In this document: piece by piece, positions 47,162 through 56,137 of the stretch
Layout of the letters: every line of letters starts with the position of its first letter
Position numbering within the stretch: the stretch's first letter is position 1
NCBI RefSeq assembly: GCF_017347585.1
Contig: NZ_AP024480.1
Span: 2,333,501 to 2,397,500, forward strand
DNA from: Caldicellulosiruptor diazotrophicus
GTDB lineage: Bacteria; Bacillota; Thermoanaerobacteria; Caldicellulosiruptorales; Caldicellulosiruptoraceae
Length of the DNA: 64,000 nt
Direction of reading: 5' to 3'
Notes under the pieces: model-generated
Told to the model about the DNA's origin: nothing
The model's database searches: none
Seen by the model: the letters and a program-made list of their open reading frames with translations, nothing else
Program-made: the position numbers and the translations under genes

Positions 47162-48241
47162 TTATGTATTATCTATTATGCTTCCTACTGCCTGTAAAAA
47201 TTCTTCACATTGTTTATTATAGTTAAGATGTAAAGCAAATTCAAATGCACAAATTCTCATCTTTTCATATTCTTCCCTATCAATACTCAAAAACTTTTCC
47301 AATAAATAATCTCTTCCTACTTCCTTTGTTACAAAACCAGCCTTCCCATAATTTGTTGCATCCAGACAACCAGGAACAGGATATACTAAGGAAGGTGTCC
47401 CTAAGTTAGCTGCTTCGCTTATTACAAGCCCCCAACCTTCTCTAATAGAGGGGAAAATATGCATGTGGGCTTTCTCTATTATTTCCTGTTTTTTTTCTTC
47501 AGAAATATATCCAGTGAAAATTACATCTGCTTTAATTCTCTTTGCATAATTTTTTAATTTTCTTTTATATCTCTCTTGTCCTTCTCCTATAATAAATATT
47601 TTTCTATTAAGTCTCTTTGCTAAATAAATTGCATCCTCAAATCTTTTATAGGGCACTAATCTTCCTACACTAACAAGATAATCTTCTTTATCTGTATGGG
47701 GAAGTGAAGTATACTTGTGTCTTATTGAATTTTTTATAACCCATAAAAATTCCTCTTTGAAACCAAGCCTCTTTAGGTCCTCCTTAGTTGACTGACTAAC
47801 TGTTACTGCCATTCCAGATGATAAACGCCAAAGAAGTTTTTCAAGTAATTTGAGCACTTTACCAATGTACTTTGGAAAATAATATTCCCAAATCTCAAGT
47901 GTAAGCTGGTGAACTATTAATAATCTCTTATTTTTTGCAACATATAAAAAAGTGAAAAACTGATGCGTGTTTGTATGGTCAATTACTAAATCAATGTTTT
48001 CCTTATTCTTTTTGTAATAGAACATTGCTTTAAAAATTAGGCTAATTAAATTAGTTTTAAATCGAATAAACGTTATATTATCATAAATCTCATAATTTTT
48101 TTGAGTACCATCATTTTGACACAGACAAGTAATTTTGTAATGATCACTCAACACTCTTAGCACATTAAACAAATATCTTTCTGCACCGCCAGCTTTTTTG
48201 TGGCATATATCTCTTTGCGTTAATACTAAAATAGTCTTCAT
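47162..48241 (-). CDS. GT4 glycosyltransferase
   Basis: 359-residue GT-B fold retaining glycosyltransferase. The N-terminal AGGAERYLFNVL motif and the C-terminal donor-site motif REGWGLVISEAANLGTPSLVY place it in family GT4. SVGRLVPYKRFEDAI begins the second Rossmann domain near 192. It starts behind GTGAGGGAG, 26 bases after the flippase-like gene. Donor and acceptor sugars are unknown. Confidence 0.87.
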   Translation of the reverse strand: MKTILVLTQRDICHKKAGGAERYLFNVLRVLSDHYKITCLCQNDGTQKNYEIYDNITFIRFKTNLISLIFKAMFYYKKNKENIDLVIDHTNTHQFFTFLYVAKNKRLLIVHQLTLEIWEYYFPKYIGKVLKLLEKLLWRLSSGMAVTVSQSTKEDLKRLGFKEEFLWVIKNSIRHKYTSLPHTDKEDYLVSVGRLVPYKRFEDAIYLAKRLNRKIFIIGEGQERYKRKLKNYAKRIKADVIFTGYISEEKKQEIIEKAHMHIFPSIREGWGLVISEAANLGTPSLVYPVPGCLDATNYGKAGFVTKEVGRDYLLEKFLSIDREEYEKMRICAFEFALHLNYNKQCEEFLQAVGSIIDNT

Positions 48242-48267
48242 TTTTCTCCCTCACAATATTTAACTAT

Positions 48268-49392
48268 TTATTTGACATTTTTCTCATTAGTTGTAAGTTG
48301 AGTATAAAAAACTGAAAATACGTGAAATACTATCAAAAGTGTTAAAATTAAAATTAATATTTCAAATTTCAATTCATGCATTAGAAAGATTTTATTTTTT
48401 AAGATTCCAATTAATATGAATAAAAACAAAGGTTCAACTATTAAATGCTTCCTTTTTATGTAATTTAAATAATTTGTAAACAATATTACAGCCATTAAAA
48501 GGTAAAATAAAAGTGGTAATATATTTAAATCAATCGAATATGGAATTTTGAAAAGATAGTAATTTATTTGTCTCCCAAAAGAAATATAACCAATAAAAAT
48601 TCCAACCCATGCTATAGTCAAATAAATCCAATAGGGATATGTTTTTTTATTAATTAAAACAAGATTTCCAATCGACAATGTAACAACATAAGCAATTGAG
48701 CCCCAGGGCCTTGTCAAAACAAGCGAGTTATAAAAGTTCATTCCCCTTAATACTAAAAGATCAATATTCTGAATTACAAAAATTATCATTACAAAAACTA
48801 AATAATAGGCTCTTTTTTTGATTTCATCTATATTTATATATATAATTCTATTTTTGCTCTCTTTTTGTAAAATCTGCTTTATCAGAGATAAATATACTGT
48901 CAATACCAGCAAATACCCACCAATGTTGGATACAATCCATCTTGTTAAAAGACCATTTAAAGAAAATAATGCTAATATTCCAAATCTACTTGTGTGCAAT
49001 AGAAAGTTAATCAAGGCCGCTTTTATGTAACTCCTCTCTCTCAGCAAAGTTCCTCTGAGAAAAACTACAAAACTGTCCATTAATAAAAGCATACATATTA
49101 CCCATCCATAGGATGGATATAAGACACACAATACAATTCCTAAAATTAATGAAATTACACTTATTACTTTTACAGTTGCGTAAAAGCTGATATTGTATTC
49201 TATTTTGAAAAACATAACAATGTTAGAAATATAAAAAAACATACTTAGAAGTGAATTAGCAAACACAACTTCTTTTAAACTTTCTAATTCTGTAACTCCC
49301 AACCTGTAAAGGTATATAATGTACAAAAATGGTATAGTAGCAATAAACAAGTCTACAATAATATATACAATTTCTTTTTTTCGTTCACTCAC
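48268..49392 (-). CDS. Polytopic membrane protein, flippase-like
   Basis: About 374 residues with 10-12 hydrophobic helices and few loops. The GTG at 49392 follows AGGTGGGG; an ATG eight codons upstream (49416) has no site. No sequence motif of Wzx or MurJ is clear, but size, topology and position between glycosyltransferase genes suggest a lipid-linked glycan flippase of the MOP superfamily. Other polytopic roles, such as ligase or polymerase, cannot be excluded. Confidence 0.65.
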   Translation of the reverse strand: MSERKKEIVYIIVDLFIATIPFLYIIYLYRLGVTELESLKEVVFANSLLSMFFYISNIVMFFKIEYNISFYATVKVISVISLILGIVLCVLYPSYGWVICMLLLMDSFVVFLRGTLLRERSYIKAALINFLLHTSRFGILALFSLNGLLTRWIVSNIGGYLLVLTVYLSLIKQILQKESKNRIIYINIDEIKKRAYYLVFVMIIFVIQNIDLLVLRGMNFYNSLVLTRPWGSIAYVVTLSIGNLVLINKKTYPYWIYLTIAWVGIFIGYISFGRQINYYLFKIPYSIDLNILPLLFYLLMAVILFTNYLNYIKRKHLIVEPLFLFILIGILKNKIFLMHELKFEILILILTLLIVFHVFSVFYTQLTTNEKNVK

Positions 49393-49446
49393 TTTATCCC
49401 CACCTAAAAAGTTCAAATACTTGATGCTTTTATGCTTTTATTTTTA

Positions 49447-50220
49447 TCATTTATCATAACCTTTTTTTGTACATTCTTTAAGCAATTTTGAACGTGTAAA
49501 CAATATATACTTGCAAAACTTACAAGTAGTTTTTATAATCTCACTAATAGAAACAGAAGATTTGATTTTTCTTTCTACAACTTTTACATTTATTTCCTCA
49601 ATTTGATATCCTGCATTTAACATCAAATCCGTTAATATTAAGTCAAATAAAAACCCATCCTCATTAACTCTTTGACAACATTTTTTAGCTATATCTGCTC
49701 TAAACAATTTAAAACCTAATTGTGTATCACTTACAGGAAACTGTAAAAACAACTGTCTCAAAACAAAAAATATCAGCGAAACAAAACTTCTTACAAAACC
49801 TCTCTCTTTTCTGCATGTTTTAATAGCCAAGGCAGTAGCAAAAACTGCAGCAACCATTTCATCTTCCCTTAATAGTTCTAACATGGGAAAAAAATATTTT
49901 TTTATGTCCACAGGGAGGTCAGCATCACAAGTAAGTATGTATTTCCCTTTTGAAAAACATATACCTTTTCTCAAACTATATCCCTTTCCAAACTTTTTTG
50001 CATTTTCTAATACAACTGTTTTTTGGTTCTTTGATGAGTTTATTACCTCCAGAGTATTATCAGTACTTTTTTCAACTACAATAATTATTTCATAGTTGGG
50101 TACAAACTCGTCAAAATATTTGTAAATTTCTTTTAAGGTTTGTTCAATATTTTGTGCTTCGTTATAACAGGGAATTATAACACTTATTAGTTCGTCTTTC
50201 GGAAAATTTTTTAAACTCAT
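49447..50220 (-). CDS. GT2 glycosyltransferase, dolichol-phosphate-sugar synthase type
   Basis: 257-residue GT2 enzyme: SVIIPCYNEAQNIEQTLKE at the N-terminus, DADLP as the DxD motif near 106, and SDTQLGFKLFRADIAKK, which marks the Alg5/DPM-like group making polyprenyl-phosphate sugars. It is the first gene of the minus-strand glycan operon, behind GAGGG. It probably makes the lipid-linked donor that the GT-C-like protein at the operon end uses. Confidence 0.83.
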   Translation of the reverse strand: MSLKNFPKDELISVIIPCYNEAQNIEQTLKEIYKYFDEFVPNYEIIIVVEKSTDNTLEVINSSKNQKTVVLENAKKFGKGYSLRKGICFSKGKYILTCDADLPVDIKKYFFPMLELLREDEMVAAVFATALAIKTCRKERGFVRSFVSLIFFVLRQLFLQFPVSDTQLGFKLFRADIAKKCCQRVNEDGFLFDLILTDLMLNAGYQIEEINVKVVERKIKSSVSISEIIKTTCKFCKYILFTRSKLLKECTKKGYDK

Positions 50221-50452
50221 ATTTTATCCCTCATAACTAATTTTCTTTTCCTAATTTATTAATACCCATTTTGCGAGTTGTTAAAATTTGTCAGATTGAT
50301 TTTGATTTTCTTTGGAATTTTTAAAAATCAACTTTAATTTTAAAACTTCAAAATAAAATTTTCAACCATAATAATTAATTCTAAACGTGGTTATTTTAAA
50401 ATATAGTGTTTGTTATGTTCAATATTATCGCAAAATTTTCTATAAAAATCAA
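50221..50452. other. Upstream region of glycan operon
   Basis: AT-rich DNA with a weak minus-strand promoter candidate (TTAACA, 17 bp, TAATAA close to the start). No gene seen. Confidence 0.3.
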
Positions 50453-50507
50453 AAGGCTGCTACAGACAGTTGCAAACCTGCTTAAAAATTAAGTCTATAG
50501 CAGCCTT
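50453..50507. terminator. Hairpin between glycan operon and fruK region
   Basis: A 10-bp stem (AAGGCTGCTA with its complement), extended by four pairs after one mismatch, is followed on the plus strand by GCTTTTTT. Confidence 0.6.
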
Positions 50508-50612
50508 GCTTTTTTATCTTAATTTTTAAATTTAAATTCACATTTTACTCTACTCTTTTCTATAATTGCAATCAGTTTCTGTTACCTTCTTTTTAATATT
50601 TAAAACCTTTGC

Positions 50613-50839
50613 TTAATTTACGCTAAGTTTATCAACACCAAGACCAATCAAGATTGGCATAATATTTTCATCAGATACTATCTCCTCACACACCAACTTC
50701 TTTTCCTTTTTTGTGAGCATTTTCAACTGTCATTTTAATAAGTTTCAAAAAAGCTAGGTGCAAAGGAAAGATCTTTATTCCCTAAGCAGAGCCTGATAGC
50801 TCTGTACCCCAAAGGTGAAAACAAAGCTTTTATATCCAT
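50613..50839 (-). pseudogene. ptsI: Decayed C-terminal fragment of PTS enzyme I
   Basis: Immediately after fruK, a frame opening ATG-GAT reads FSPLGYRAIRLCLGNKDL and soon stops. In other frames follow LIKMTVENAHKKGKEVG and CEEIVSDENIMPILIGLG ... KLSVN with a stop at 50613. These match, in order, the late part of PTS enzyme I (GYRAIRICL; AHKxGKxVGMCGEMA; LGLDEFSMS). The sections between are deleted and at least one further frameshift is present. The gene is dead in this strain at this locus. Confidence 0.7.
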
Positions 50840-51777
50840 TTTAATTCCCCCAGTTTTTCTAATTTAATTTTTTCGAAAAACCTCTCAATCTCTTTTTTAT
50901 CAGGCGCCTTTACACCTTCCTTTGAGACTTTTGCCGCTGCACAGGCTAAAGCAAGTTTGAAAATAGATACATCATCCATATTTTGTGAAAGCCCATAAGA
51001 AATAGCTGCAACCATTGAATCGCCAGCACCTGTTGTGCTTTTTACCTCAACCTCAGCTGCATTTGCAAACAACTCCATGTTTTCTGTCACAAAAACTGCA
51101 CCCTTTGACCCCATCGAAATCAAAACCTTTTTTATCCCATTTTCTATAAGTTTTTTTGCTGAAGTTACAATAGAAGCTAAATCATTTTCCTCGACATCAA
51201 AAAGGCACTTAAATTCGTAGATATTAGGCTTTATAACATCTGGCTTTTCTAAAACACCGCTCTCAAGCGCTTTTCCGTCGGCATCATATATAACCTTTGC
51301 ACCTTTTCGTTTTAGCATTCTTATAAGCTCTACATACACATCTTCATCTGTACCAGGTGGAAGGCTTCCTGAGATCACAAAGATGTCATCAGTTTTTGCA
51401 ATTCTATCTATCTTATCAAACAAAAGGTTTATGTCTTTCTTCTTCACTTCAAAACCATTTTGATTGAGGTCAGTATAAACTTTTTGTGCCGTCTCAACAA
51501 TTTTGATATTTGTTCGTGTAAGACCATCTACAAAAATAAAGTCATAATCAATCTGCATGTTTTTTAAGTATTTCAAAAACCAGTCTTTATTGTCATTTCC
51601 TAAAAAACCAAGAGCAATTGATTTTCCGCCCAATGATTTTATAACCTTTGAAACATTTATGCCTTTTCCACCTGCATCTATTATACAAAGGCTACTTCTG
51701 TTTACTTGCCCTTTTTGAAGCTCATCGATATACACTGTCATATCTATTGCTGGATTTAGTGTGACTGTATAGATCAA
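50830..51777 (-). CDS. fruK: 1-phosphofructokinase FruK (PfkB family)
   Basis: 315-residue ribokinase-fold sugar kinase. It starts at TTG 51777 behind AAGGTGGG. The substrate motif GGKGINVSK is at 37-45 and the anion-hole/catalytic motif TTGAGDSMVA has the base D253. With the DeoR-type regulator just upstream (27 bases) it forms a typical fruR-fruK operon converting fructose-1-phosphate to fructose-1,6-bisphosphate. The PTS genes normally following are reduced to a fragment here, so the role of FruK may have shifted or be residual. Tagatose-6-phosphate kinase is an alternative. Confidence 0.87.
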   Translation of the reverse strand: MIYTVTLNPAIDMTVYIDELQKGQVNRSSLCIIDAGGKGINVSKVIKSLGGKSIALGFLGNDNKDWFLKYLKNMQIDYDFIFVDGLTRTNIKIVETAQKVYTDLNQNGFEVKKKDINLLFDKIDRIAKTDDIFVISGSLPPGTDEDVYVELIRMLKRKGAKVIYDADGKALESGVLEKPDVIKPNIYEFKCLFDVEENDLASIVTSAKKLIENGIKKVLISMGSKGAVFVTENMELFANAAEVEVKSTTGAGDSMVAAISYGLSQNMDDVSIFKLALACAAAKVSKEGVKAPDKKEIERFFEKIKLEKLGELKWI

Positions 51778-51804
51778 TTTGATCCCACCTTGAAATTTAA
51801 AGTT

Positions 51805-52557
51805 TTATGTTATGACCTTTACACCAAGTTTTTCATACTCAGCTCTCTGTCTGTCATCCATCTTATCAGTTATAATATAATCAAGTCTTTCTACAGGACA
51901 TATGAGTGAAAAAGTAACCTGGCCAAATTTTGAACTATCAGCTACCAAAAAAACTTCTTTTGCATTTTCTATCATTGCTCTTTTTATAGCAGCCTCAACA
52001 TGGCTTGGCGTTGTCACTCCAAACTCTATCGACACTCCGTTTGCTGCCACAAAAGCTTTGTCAACCCTAAATTGCCTGAGTATGCTTTGCGTTATATCTC
52101 CAACAAGAGCTTTTGTCTTTGTTCTTATAACCCCACCCGTAACAATAACTTCAATATTGTCATTGTTTGACAGTTCATAAGCTATATTTACTGAATTAGT
52201 TATAACAGTAACATTTCTTGCTGTTAAATTTCTTGCAATATACTGGGTTGTTGTACCTGAATCTAAAATAACTGTGTCTCCTTCACAAATCATGTTTGCT
52301 GCAAGTCTTCCTATATATTCTTTTTCTTTTGCAAACTTGTCCTCTTTTTCTGCAAAAGAAGGCTCGAAAGAGGTAATGAAATTGTTGACCGCCCCACCAT
52401 GGGTTCTTTTTATTATCCCCAGCGCCTCAAGCTCCGCCAAATCTCTTCTTATGGTAGACTCTGATACACCAAACAGCTTTGCAAGCTCTGAAACCTTAAC
52501 ACTTTGCCCACTTTTTATCATCTGCGCAATTTTACTTTTTCTTTCCTCAGCAAACAT
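51805..52557 (-). CDS. fruR: DeoR family regulator, FruR-like
   Basis: About 250 residues from the ATG at 52557 behind AAAGGTG. The N-terminal DeoR helix-turn-helix reads KVSELAKLFGVSESTIRRDL. The C-terminal sugar-phosphate sensor has VILDSGTTTQYIAR and FVAANGVSIEFGVTTP. It is first in the fruK operon and probably represses it until fructose-1-phosphate binds. Two identical 12-bp sites lie between its promoter and start. Confidence 0.88.
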   Translation of the reverse strand: MFAEERKSKIAQMIKSGQSVKVSELAKLFGVSESTIRRDLAELEALGIIKRTHGGAVNNFITSFEPSFAEKEDKFAKEKEYIGRLAANMICEGDTVILDSGTTTQYIARNLTARNVTVITNSVNIAYELSNNDNIEVIVTGGVIRTKTKALVGDITQSILRQFRVDKAFVAANGVSIEFGVTTPSHVEAAIKRAMIENAKEVFLVADSSKFGQVTFSLICPVERLDYIITDKMDDRQRAEYEKLGVKVIT

Positions 52558-52572
52558 TTTATTCACCTTTCG

Positions 52573-52616
52573 TTTATGCTCATTTTGATGAATGAATTTA
52601 ATCATTTATGCTCATT
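52573..52616 (-). promoter_or_regulatory. Tandem operator candidate for the DeoR-type regulator
   Basis: TTTATGCTCATT is present twice in the same orientation at 52573-52584 and 52605-52616, 32 bases apart (about three helical turns), downstream of the promoter at 52630-52658. Binding there would block elongation of the operon. Confidence 0.6.
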
Positions 52617-52629
52617 TATGATTAATTTC

Positions 52630-52658
52630 ATTATAGAACATGAAAGCTACCCTGTCAA
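52630..52658 (-). promoter_or_regulatory. Consensus promoter of the fruR-fruK operon
   Basis: Minus-strand TTGACA (52658-52653), 17-bp spacer and TATAAT (52635-52630), a perfect sigma-A consensus. Confidence 0.85.
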
Positions 52659-52731
52659 GCACCTTTTACAAAAAATATATGCCTTCTTGTCTAAATTTGT
52701 TTGATTTGCACATACATAATAAGATGATATT

Positions 52732-52893
52732 GTGAAAAGTGAAAAAGAAGTTTTGCAGGATGAAGAAGGTGTTCAGATTATGAGAGTGCTTGGCAAAAAC
52801 ATGGCTTGGCTTTTGAAGCTTGTTGAAAATGGAAAGGACAGCATTTTGGAGCCTCCTAAAGAGGCAAAGGTATTTACTAACTTTATAAGGTAA
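52732..52893 (+). pseudogene. C-terminal fragment of a flavodoxin-like reductase
   Basis: A 54-codon frame from a GTG reads VLGKNMAWLLKLVENGKDS and ends KVFTNFIR. This resembles the C-terminal helix region of flavodoxin/NADPH-dependent FMN reductase family proteins. There is no proper ribosome site or N-terminal flavin-binding part. It is likely a leftover after a deletion. Confidence 0.45.
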
Positions 52894-52900
52894 TAAAAAA

Positions 52901-52940
52901 AGAGGGGTTTTGGAAAAATTACTTTCTACCAAGCCCCTCT
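52901..52940. terminator. Terminator between fragment and deacetylase gene
   Basis: AGAGGGG pairs with CCCCTCT, extended inward by TTGG/CCAA-type pairs around a bulge, and CTTTTT follows. It lies between convergent frames. Confidence 0.65.
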
Positions 52941-52958
52941 AATGTTCTTTTTATCTAT

Positions 52959-53774
52959 TTATAAAAGCTTTGTTATCTTCCCACCTTCAACCTTAACAAT
53001 CTTATCATCTACAGAAATCCAGACGTCAATTGAAGATGGGTTGTATACAAAGTCGCCGTTTGCTGAAAACTTGAGATTTTGCAATGCCTTTATGTAATCA
53101 ACAATCTCGATGTTTGTTGCATACCAAATATCTGGTTGGTCACCTACCATTTTGCAAAACTCTTCAATTAAATCCCAGTTGTTGTCATTGTCAAACTCAT
53201 AGCTGTGTCCCCAGACATAAAAAAGATACAGATATTGCCTCTTATAAAAGCTTAAAAACTGCTCTGCAAGTTTTAAAAGATTATGGTTATGGTGGCAGGT
53301 TGCCTTCCATTCATAAAAATCAAACGGAAGAGAAAAATCAAAACTATCCCCAACTATTCTTGCATAATCAATTCCACAGTATGGCAAAAGCTTTTTTATC
53401 TCAGGTGTATAAGATCCATTTGGATAGGCAAGCCCTCTTACTGGATATCCAACGATGTCTTCTAAAATCTTTCTGTCCTCAATTATCTGCTGAACTACTT
53501 GGTCATGAGGACACCTTGCAATTGTTGGATGATTGTAAGTATGCGATGCAATTTCATGACCTTCATAAAGCTTTTTTACATCTTCTTTTGAAATTCTATC
53601 ACTTTGGCCCAAAAGTCCAGCGTTTAAATTAAATGTCCCTTTAATTCTATACTTGTTTAAAATTTCAACAAGTTTTATATCCTGCTTTTTGCCATCGTCA
53701 TAGCTCATTGTCAGTGCTTTGAACCTGCCACCAGGAAAACAATAATAAATCTTTTTCATCTTTTGAAAATTCAT
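52959..53774 (-). CDS. Polysaccharide deacetylase (NodB/CE4 fold)
   Basis: About 271 residues with no signal peptide. NodB motifs: MSYDDGKKQD (catalytic and metal Asp), SHTYNHPT (metal His pair) and GLAYPNGSY. The order and spacing fit CE4 deacetylases, though the domain is at the N-terminus and intracellular. AAGGAG touches the ATG at 53774, and another ATG at 53759 is 15 bases away, so the start is uncertain. It ends close to no other gene and follows the maltosyltransferase gene. The substrate is unknown. Confidence 0.82.
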   Translation of the reverse strand: MNFQKMKKIYYCFPGGRFKALTMSYDDGKKQDIKLVEILNKYRIKGTFNLNAGLLGQSDRISKEDVKKLYEGHEIASHTYNHPTIARCPHDQVVQQIIEDRKILEDIVGYPVRGLAYPNGSYTPEIKKLLPYCGIDYARIVGDSFDFSLPFDFYEWKATCHHNHNLLKLAEQFLSFYKRQYLYLFYVWGHSYEFDNDNNWDLIEEFCKMVGDQPDIWYATNIEIVDYIKALQNLKFSANGDFVYNPSSIDVWISVDDKIVKVEGGKITKLL

Positions 53775-53841
53775 CTCCTTGCACATCAAATTTATATTTT
53801 TTATTTTACCTCTTTGCCTGTGTAAGGAAAGTGCCAACTTT

Positions 53842-55920
53842 TTATTTTACCTTCAAAATTTTTATATCAAGAGTTTCCATATCAACTGTAACATGTGGAA
53901 AATCGTAAGCATTACTTTTATCTCCTTTCAGAGAGTAGATACACTCAATTTGTCTTCCTTTCCCCACATCAAATAAACCTGCTTTCATCAAATCCAACCT
54001 TATTTTTCTTTTTCGTAAAATATCAGCATTTGCAACTACAATCAGGTACTGCTTCTCATGTTCAGTAAAAAGTTTGTATCCAAATGGCAAAACAAATTTG
54101 CTGTTGTGAGGAATCTTGAAAAAGTTTTCTTTACTCATAAAGTCCAGATATTCTTTTCTTATCTTAGCTACTTCTTCAATTAAATCTATCATTTCATCTG
54201 CATCTTCGTTTGTCCAGTGAAGAGCGTATTTATCAAAAAACGCAAGCTTACCATAAAGAGGATCTGATTTAGAAAGCATGAACTTGCCATCTGGTTGTGG
54301 GTCAAGACCTAAGTTCATTGGCTGAACTTCATAAACTTCCTGCCCGCACGTGACAAAAGGCACGCTGTTTGGCAAAAAGAAATTTAAAACTGTTGCAAAC
54401 CGTGAAAATTCTCTTTTTCCAAGCCTTGAAGCCGCACGCGGACTGTCTGGGATTTCACATGCCGCAAAAACAGGAACTTCAAGCTGCAAAAGTATATCCA
54501 AAACCTTTTTCAGTGTTCCTTGATAGTATCGTGGTTCTCTTGCCCAAAGATCACCAATTATCATGTTATACCCCGACTCTTTCGCTTTCCTATCTGCATC
54601 CATTGAAAGTTCTTCTGCAATAAAGCAAAATTCGGGGTCTTCTTTTCTGGCATTTGAGATTATCATATCTTCCAGCTCTTTTGGAAGAGCGTGACCCATG
54701 TCAATCCTCGCACCATCTATGCCAAAGTTCTTCTGGTAATGTACAATGATGCTTGCAATTTTTTCCCAAAGCTCTTTGTTTGGCTTTTTGCCTTTGAAGA
54801 TATTTCCTCTTATAATATCAAAAAGAATATACGGTGGCTGGCTTTCATCTACATACTTTGCAGACTGCATAGGATTGTCAAGATACAGTCTCAAATACGT
54901 CACATCTGTCCAAGGCGGCTGCGGGTCATTCAGACAGTCTGAAAAAGCTGGTGCAGTAGTTATCCCAATCTCTTTTTCAATTAGCTCGAAAAAGTCAAGG
55001 TTTTTGTCTTTTTCGCACCTATCTTTTATACTCTGCCACTTTTGCGGTGCGAACCTGTCAGGTGATGGTACAAACTTTTTAATGTGCTTTTGCACAGCCG
55101 GATCCTTGTATATAAGCTCAATATTTTCTTCATTTGCCTTTGTAAACTCTTTTATCAAAGTCAGCTTTGGTGGACCGTATTCTTCTAAATCATCTATTTT
55201 AATCCAGTAAAACCAATCAGGATGTTCCAGTATAAAATCAGAGTCCCTTGCAGATGTGCGTGGAATAATATCAATTATAAATCTTATGTCAAGAATATGG
55301 CACGCTTCAATCAAAGCTTTAAATTGTTCATCTATTGAAAGCTTATCTGCCATAGGGTCAAAAAGCACTGGGTCAAGTTCAAAAAAGTTCTTGACTGCAT
55401 AAGGCGAACCCATCTCACCTTTTTTATACCTTGTGCTGTTTTTGTTAATTGGAAGAGCGTAAATGGCATCAAAACCCATTCTCTTTATATGAGGCAGCAA
55501 TGCAATTGTTTTAACAAATGTACCTGTATCTTTTAGACCGAAGCTATTTTCAAGTTCAAGTTCTTTTGATAAGTCATGATCCCAGGCTGAAAATGTACGA
55601 ATTTGCATACCATATACACTGCTCTTTTCAATCCAGCTGTTATAACTTTTTTCTGAAGGTCTATTGCCTTTAGAAAGTATTTTTGAAAGTGGTTGAAGGT
55701 AATCAGTATTATTTTTCATACAAGGCAAAATTGCTTTTTCTATCGCCTGTGCAACAAACTTATACGGGTTTACTGAGATTGTGCCATCATTGTTTTCTTT
55801 TTTCTCAAACCCATCATAGCCGAAACTATCCCAAAGTTTTGGTACTCTGAAATCGTTTTTTCCATCCCACTCTTTTGCTTTATTATTCAGAATCTCAACA
55901 AGTTTTTCTAAAACTGACAT
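53842..55920 (-). CDS. mmtA: GH13 maltosyltransferase (Thermotoga MmtA type)
   Basis: 692 residues. It matches, along its length, what I recall of Thermotoga maritima maltosyltransferase: VPKLW near the N-terminus, RTSARDSD, EHPDWFYWIK, NDPQPPW, GIDGARIDMGHALPKEL, PNSVPFVTCGQE, QPMNLGLD. The nucleophile is D407, the acid/base E436 (IAEEL), and the third Asp D492 sits in EIPDSPRAA rather than the usual NHD. The enzyme moves maltosyl units between alpha-1,4-glucans. There is no signal peptide, so it acts in the cytoplasm, probably on storage or imported maltodextrin. A palindromic operator lies upstream. Confidence 0.87.
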   Translation of the reverse strand: MSVLEKLVEILNNKAKEWDGKNDFRVPKLWDSFGYDGFEKKENNDGTISVNPYKFVAQAIEKAILPCMKNNTDYLQPLSKILSKGNRPSEKSYNSWIEKSSVYGMQIRTFSAWDHDLSKELELENSFGLKDTGTFVKTIALLPHIKRMGFDAIYALPINKNSTRYKKGEMGSPYAVKNFFELDPVLFDPMADKLSIDEQFKALIEACHILDIRFIIDIIPRTSARDSDFILEHPDWFYWIKIDDLEEYGPPKLTLIKEFTKANEENIELIYKDPAVQKHIKKFVPSPDRFAPQKWQSIKDRCEKDKNLDFFELIEKEIGITTAPAFSDCLNDPQPPWTDVTYLRLYLDNPMQSAKYVDESQPPYILFDIIRGNIFKGKKPNKELWEKIASIIVHYQKNFGIDGARIDMGHALPKELEDMIISNARKEDPEFCFIAEELSMDADRKAKESGYNMIIGDLWAREPRYYQGTLKKVLDILLQLEVPVFAACEIPDSPRAASRLGKREFSRFATVLNFFLPNSVPFVTCGQEVYEVQPMNLGLDPQPDGKFMLSKSDPLYGKLAFFDKYALHWTNEDADEMIDLIEEVAKIRKEYLDFMSKENFFKIPHNSKFVLPFGYKLFTEHEKQYLIVVANADILRKRKIRLDLMKAGLFDVGKGRQIECIYSLKGDKSNAYDFPHVTVDMETLDIKILKVK

Positions 55921-55982
55921 CTTTCTTGTTTCTCCCCTTTTTCAATTTGTTCTAATTAATTTATACCCATAGCTTATTTTGG

Positions 55983-55994
55983 GCAAACGTTTGC
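55983..55994. promoter_or_regulatory. Perfect LacI-type operator upstream of mmtA
   Basis: GCAAACGTTTGC is a perfect 12-bp palindrome about 63 bases upstream of the mmtA start. It overlaps the likely -35 region (TTTGCC, 16 bp, TATAAA on the minus strand). It is typical of LacI/GalR or CcpA sites. Confidence 0.62.
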
Positions 55995-56060
55995 AATTTT
56001 TATGAAATTATTTTAGCATACAAAACTCAAATTTTGTAGTGTCTTTTTCTGAAAAGCAAA

Positions 56061-56102
56061 GCGGCTCTGGCATATTTTGAAACATTTCTTCCCCAGAGCC
56101 GC
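56061..56102 (-). terminator. Terminator after the SPFH gene
   Basis: A perfect 10-bp GC-rich stem (GCGGCTCTGG with its complement) and a 22-base loop, followed on the minus strand by TTTGCTTTTC. Confidence 0.75.
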
Positions 56103-56137
56103 ACTTTTTAGGGATATAATATTTAAAATCTTACAGC

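Noticed and set aside
50453-50507. Small RNA between the glycan and fruK operons
   Set aside because: There is a hairpin with T-tract, but no promoter close upstream on the plus strand; a terminator is the simpler reading.
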